Assembly (NCBI RefSeq): GCF_039822205.1 | Contig: NZ_JBAGBW010000031.1 | Location: forward strand, 1-16,500 | Direction of reading: 5' to 3' | Origin: Thermodesulfobium sp. 4217-1 | GTDB lineage: Bacteria; Thermodesulfobiota; Thermodesulfobiia; Thermodesulfobiales; Thermodesulfobiaceae | DNA length: 16,500 bases | In this document: positions 15,452 through 16,500 of the stretch, piece after piece | How positions within the stretch are numbered: the stretch's first letter is position 1 | Layout: each line of letters opens with the position of its first letter | Translations under genes and position numbers: made by a program | Notes under the pieces: model-generated | Told to the model about the DNA's origin: nothing | Database searches by the model: none | What the model saw: the letters and a program-made list of their open reading frames with translations, nothing else

Positions 15452-16303
15452 ATGCCAATAGTTTTAGAAAAAGATAATTGCAAAGAAAAAATAAAGGTTC
15501 ATCCGATTGTAAAATGGGCAGGAGGGAAAAGACAGCTAATTTCGATAATTAAAGAAGGTATGCCTGAAAATTTCAATCGTTATTTCGAACCTTTTATAGG
15601 AGGCGGCGCTGTTTTCTTTGAAATACAACCTGAAAATGCCTATATTTCTGACACGAATGAAGAATTGATAAATTTATATAATGTAGTAAAAAATAACCCC
15701 CTGGACTTAATAGTTGATTTACGCAAACACAAAAACACTAAAGAATATTTCTTGATAATTAGAAACGCTGATAGGAATGCAAGTTATAGAGATTGGTCAA
15801 ATGTTCAAAAAGCAAGCAGATTTATATATCTAAATAGAACTTGTTATAATGGGCTTTATAGGGTTAACAGCAAGGGTCAGTTCAATGTGCCTTTCGGAGA
15901 TTATTCAAATCCAAAAATTGCTGATGAAGAAAATATTCTTAATTGTTCAGAAATTTTACAAAATACAGAAATAAGATGTGCAAATTTTGCTGAGATATTA
16001 AAATGTGTAAAAAAAGGCGACTTTGTCTACTTCGATCCCCCATATCTTCCTTTAAATAAAACGTCAAGCTTCACATCATACACAAAAGAAGGTTTTAATA
16101 TTGATATGCAGTTTACACTCAAAGCTGTTTGCGATGAGATTGACAAAAAAGGTGCAAAATTTTTACTCTCCAATTCTGATACGGAAGTTATAAACGAGCT
16201 ATACGCATCATATAATATCAAAAAGGTCTTTGCATCGCGCGCTATTAATTCAAAAGCAGATGGACGAGGCAAGATAACTGAGGTATTAATTAGAAACTAT
16301 TGA
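15452..16303 (+). CDS. Dam-type DNA adenine methyltransferase (D12 class, alpha order)
   Basis: A 283-residue N6-adenine methyltransferase. The SAM-binding region has KWAGGKRQL (21-29) and EPFIGGGAVFF (46-56). Next are SDTNEELI and the Dam/DpnM-like DNA-recognition loop LNRTCYNGLYRVNSKGQF (127-144), and the catalytic DPPY (195-198) near the C-terminal third. Length and motif order match DpnM/Dam, which methylate GATC, so GATC is the likely but unproven target. GAGGTG lies just before ATG 15452. No endonuclease gene is adjacent on the same strand, unlike DpnII/MboI operons, so it may be an orphan or provide a self-mark for the neighbouring ATPase-TOPRIM pair. It is separated from that pair by 152 bp and ends 12 bp from the convergent DUF4411 gene. 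Confidence 0.92.
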   Translation: MPIVLEKDNCKEKIKVHPIVKWAGGKRQLISIIKEGMPENFNRYFEPFIGGGAVFFEIQPENAYISDTNEELINLYNVVKNNPLDLIVDLRKHKNTKEYFLIIRNADRNASYRDWSNVQKASRFIYLNRTCYNGLYRVNSKGQFNVPFGDYSNPKIADEENILNCSEILQNTEIRCANFAEILKCVKKGDFVYFDPPYLPLNKTSSFTSYTKEGFNIDMQFTLKAVCDEIDKKGAKFLLSNSDTEVINELYASYNIKKVFASRAINSKADGRGKITEVLIRNY

Positions 16304-16315
16304 ATAGATGATTTT

Positions 16316-16500
16316 TTAACTATTTCCTTCGCAAAATTTAAATCCAGTAATTTTCAAAAAATCAAAAATATTAAGATAATCAATCTGAAAATCCTCACAT
16401 ACATTCGGAATTGGCACATTTTTCTTTATATTTTTATTTAAAATTTCTGTAGTAACAACTTTTAATCCATTAGTCTTAGCATAAGCTATTATCCATGTAT
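16316..16500 (-). CDS. DUF4411 (PIN-like) protein, C-terminal part
   Basis: The minus strand is open from the window edge to TAA at 16318-16316, giving 60 residues. They read WIIAYAKTNGLKVVTTEI, then KNVPIPNVCEDF and IFDFLKITGFKF. This is the ending of DUF4411 proteins (PIN-domain-like; typical 'D.wlIAyA...g.tVVT.E....kIPnvC..f.v....f.lLr..g..F'). PIN-fold proteins are Mg2+ ribonucleases, and DUF4411 genes commonly pair with an HTH/ImmA-type antitoxin gene, which would lie outside the window. The gene is convergent with the Dam-type gene. The N-terminal catalytic acids are not in view. Confidence 0.7.
   Translation of the reverse strand, partial: TWIIAYAKTNGLKVVTTEILNKNIKKNVPIPNVCEDFQIDYLNIFDFLKITGFKFCEGNS

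Noticed and set aside
1-16500. CRISPR arrays, tRNA or rRNA genes, complete insertion sequences
   Set aside because: No regularly spaced repeats of CRISPR length, no cloverleaf-like or rRNA-like stretches and no transposase gene with terminal repeats were seen on reading both strands.

Overview
The window is AT-rich bacterial DNA (by eye about one third G+C), with dense, mostly co-oriented genes, strong GAGG-type ribosome binding sites and sigma70-like promoters. Codon use and short spacers fit a low-GC bacterium. The signal peptide, PepSY protein and OmpR-type two-component pair do not fix the phylum, so I do not name a genus. Most of the window is an accessory 'defence island' of restriction, nuclease and ATPase genes, interrupted by decayed gene remnants and one housekeeping-like sensory operon.

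Left part (1-8542): a divergent, cut-off Rpn-type nuclease gene (1-87, minus) is followed by a four-gene operon on the plus strand. In order these are a phospholipase-D/SNF2 helicase, a large Eco57I-type N6-adenine methyltransferase with its own target-recognition domain, a DUF3800 protein, and the C-terminal half of a DUF2851 protein. The first pair overlaps by 8 bp, the second is 3 bp apart and the third overlaps by 29 bp, so they are probably co-expressed. I read this as a split, single-chain-specificity restriction-modification-like system: helicase and PLD nuclease in one protein, methyltransferase and TRD in the other, plus two accessory proteins of unknown role. The helicase seems to begin at a non-standard AUC or AUU codon, about 22-24 residues upstream of its first canonical start.

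Middle part (8543-9401): a graveyard. It holds a REP-like palindrome, about 27 codons from the C-terminus of a type IIG-like enzyme fused in frame to a MORN-repeat gene with two point stop codons, and on the minus strand a broken ribbon-helix-helix antitoxin gene whose promoter and palindromic operator look intact.

Sensory part (9402-11835): a secreted PepSY protein, an intrinsic terminator, then an OmpR-family response regulator and a HAMP-containing histidine kinase overlapping by 4 bp. CGTT repeats at 10-11 bp steps upstream of the PepSY gene are a good candidate for the regulator's binding site.

Right part (11965-16500): a minus-strand RloA-like AAA15 ATPase gene, split by a -1 frame change at a run of seven T. 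A divergent control region comes next. Then a plus-strand AAA ATPase gene is coupled (TAATG) to a DUF3226/TOPRIM-like gene, which resembles two-gene ATPase plus TOPRIM defence systems. A Dam-type adenine methyltransferase follows, and finally, on the minus strand, the C-terminal end of a DUF4411 (PIN-like) gene. No rRNA, tRNA, CRISPR array or complete insertion sequence was seen.
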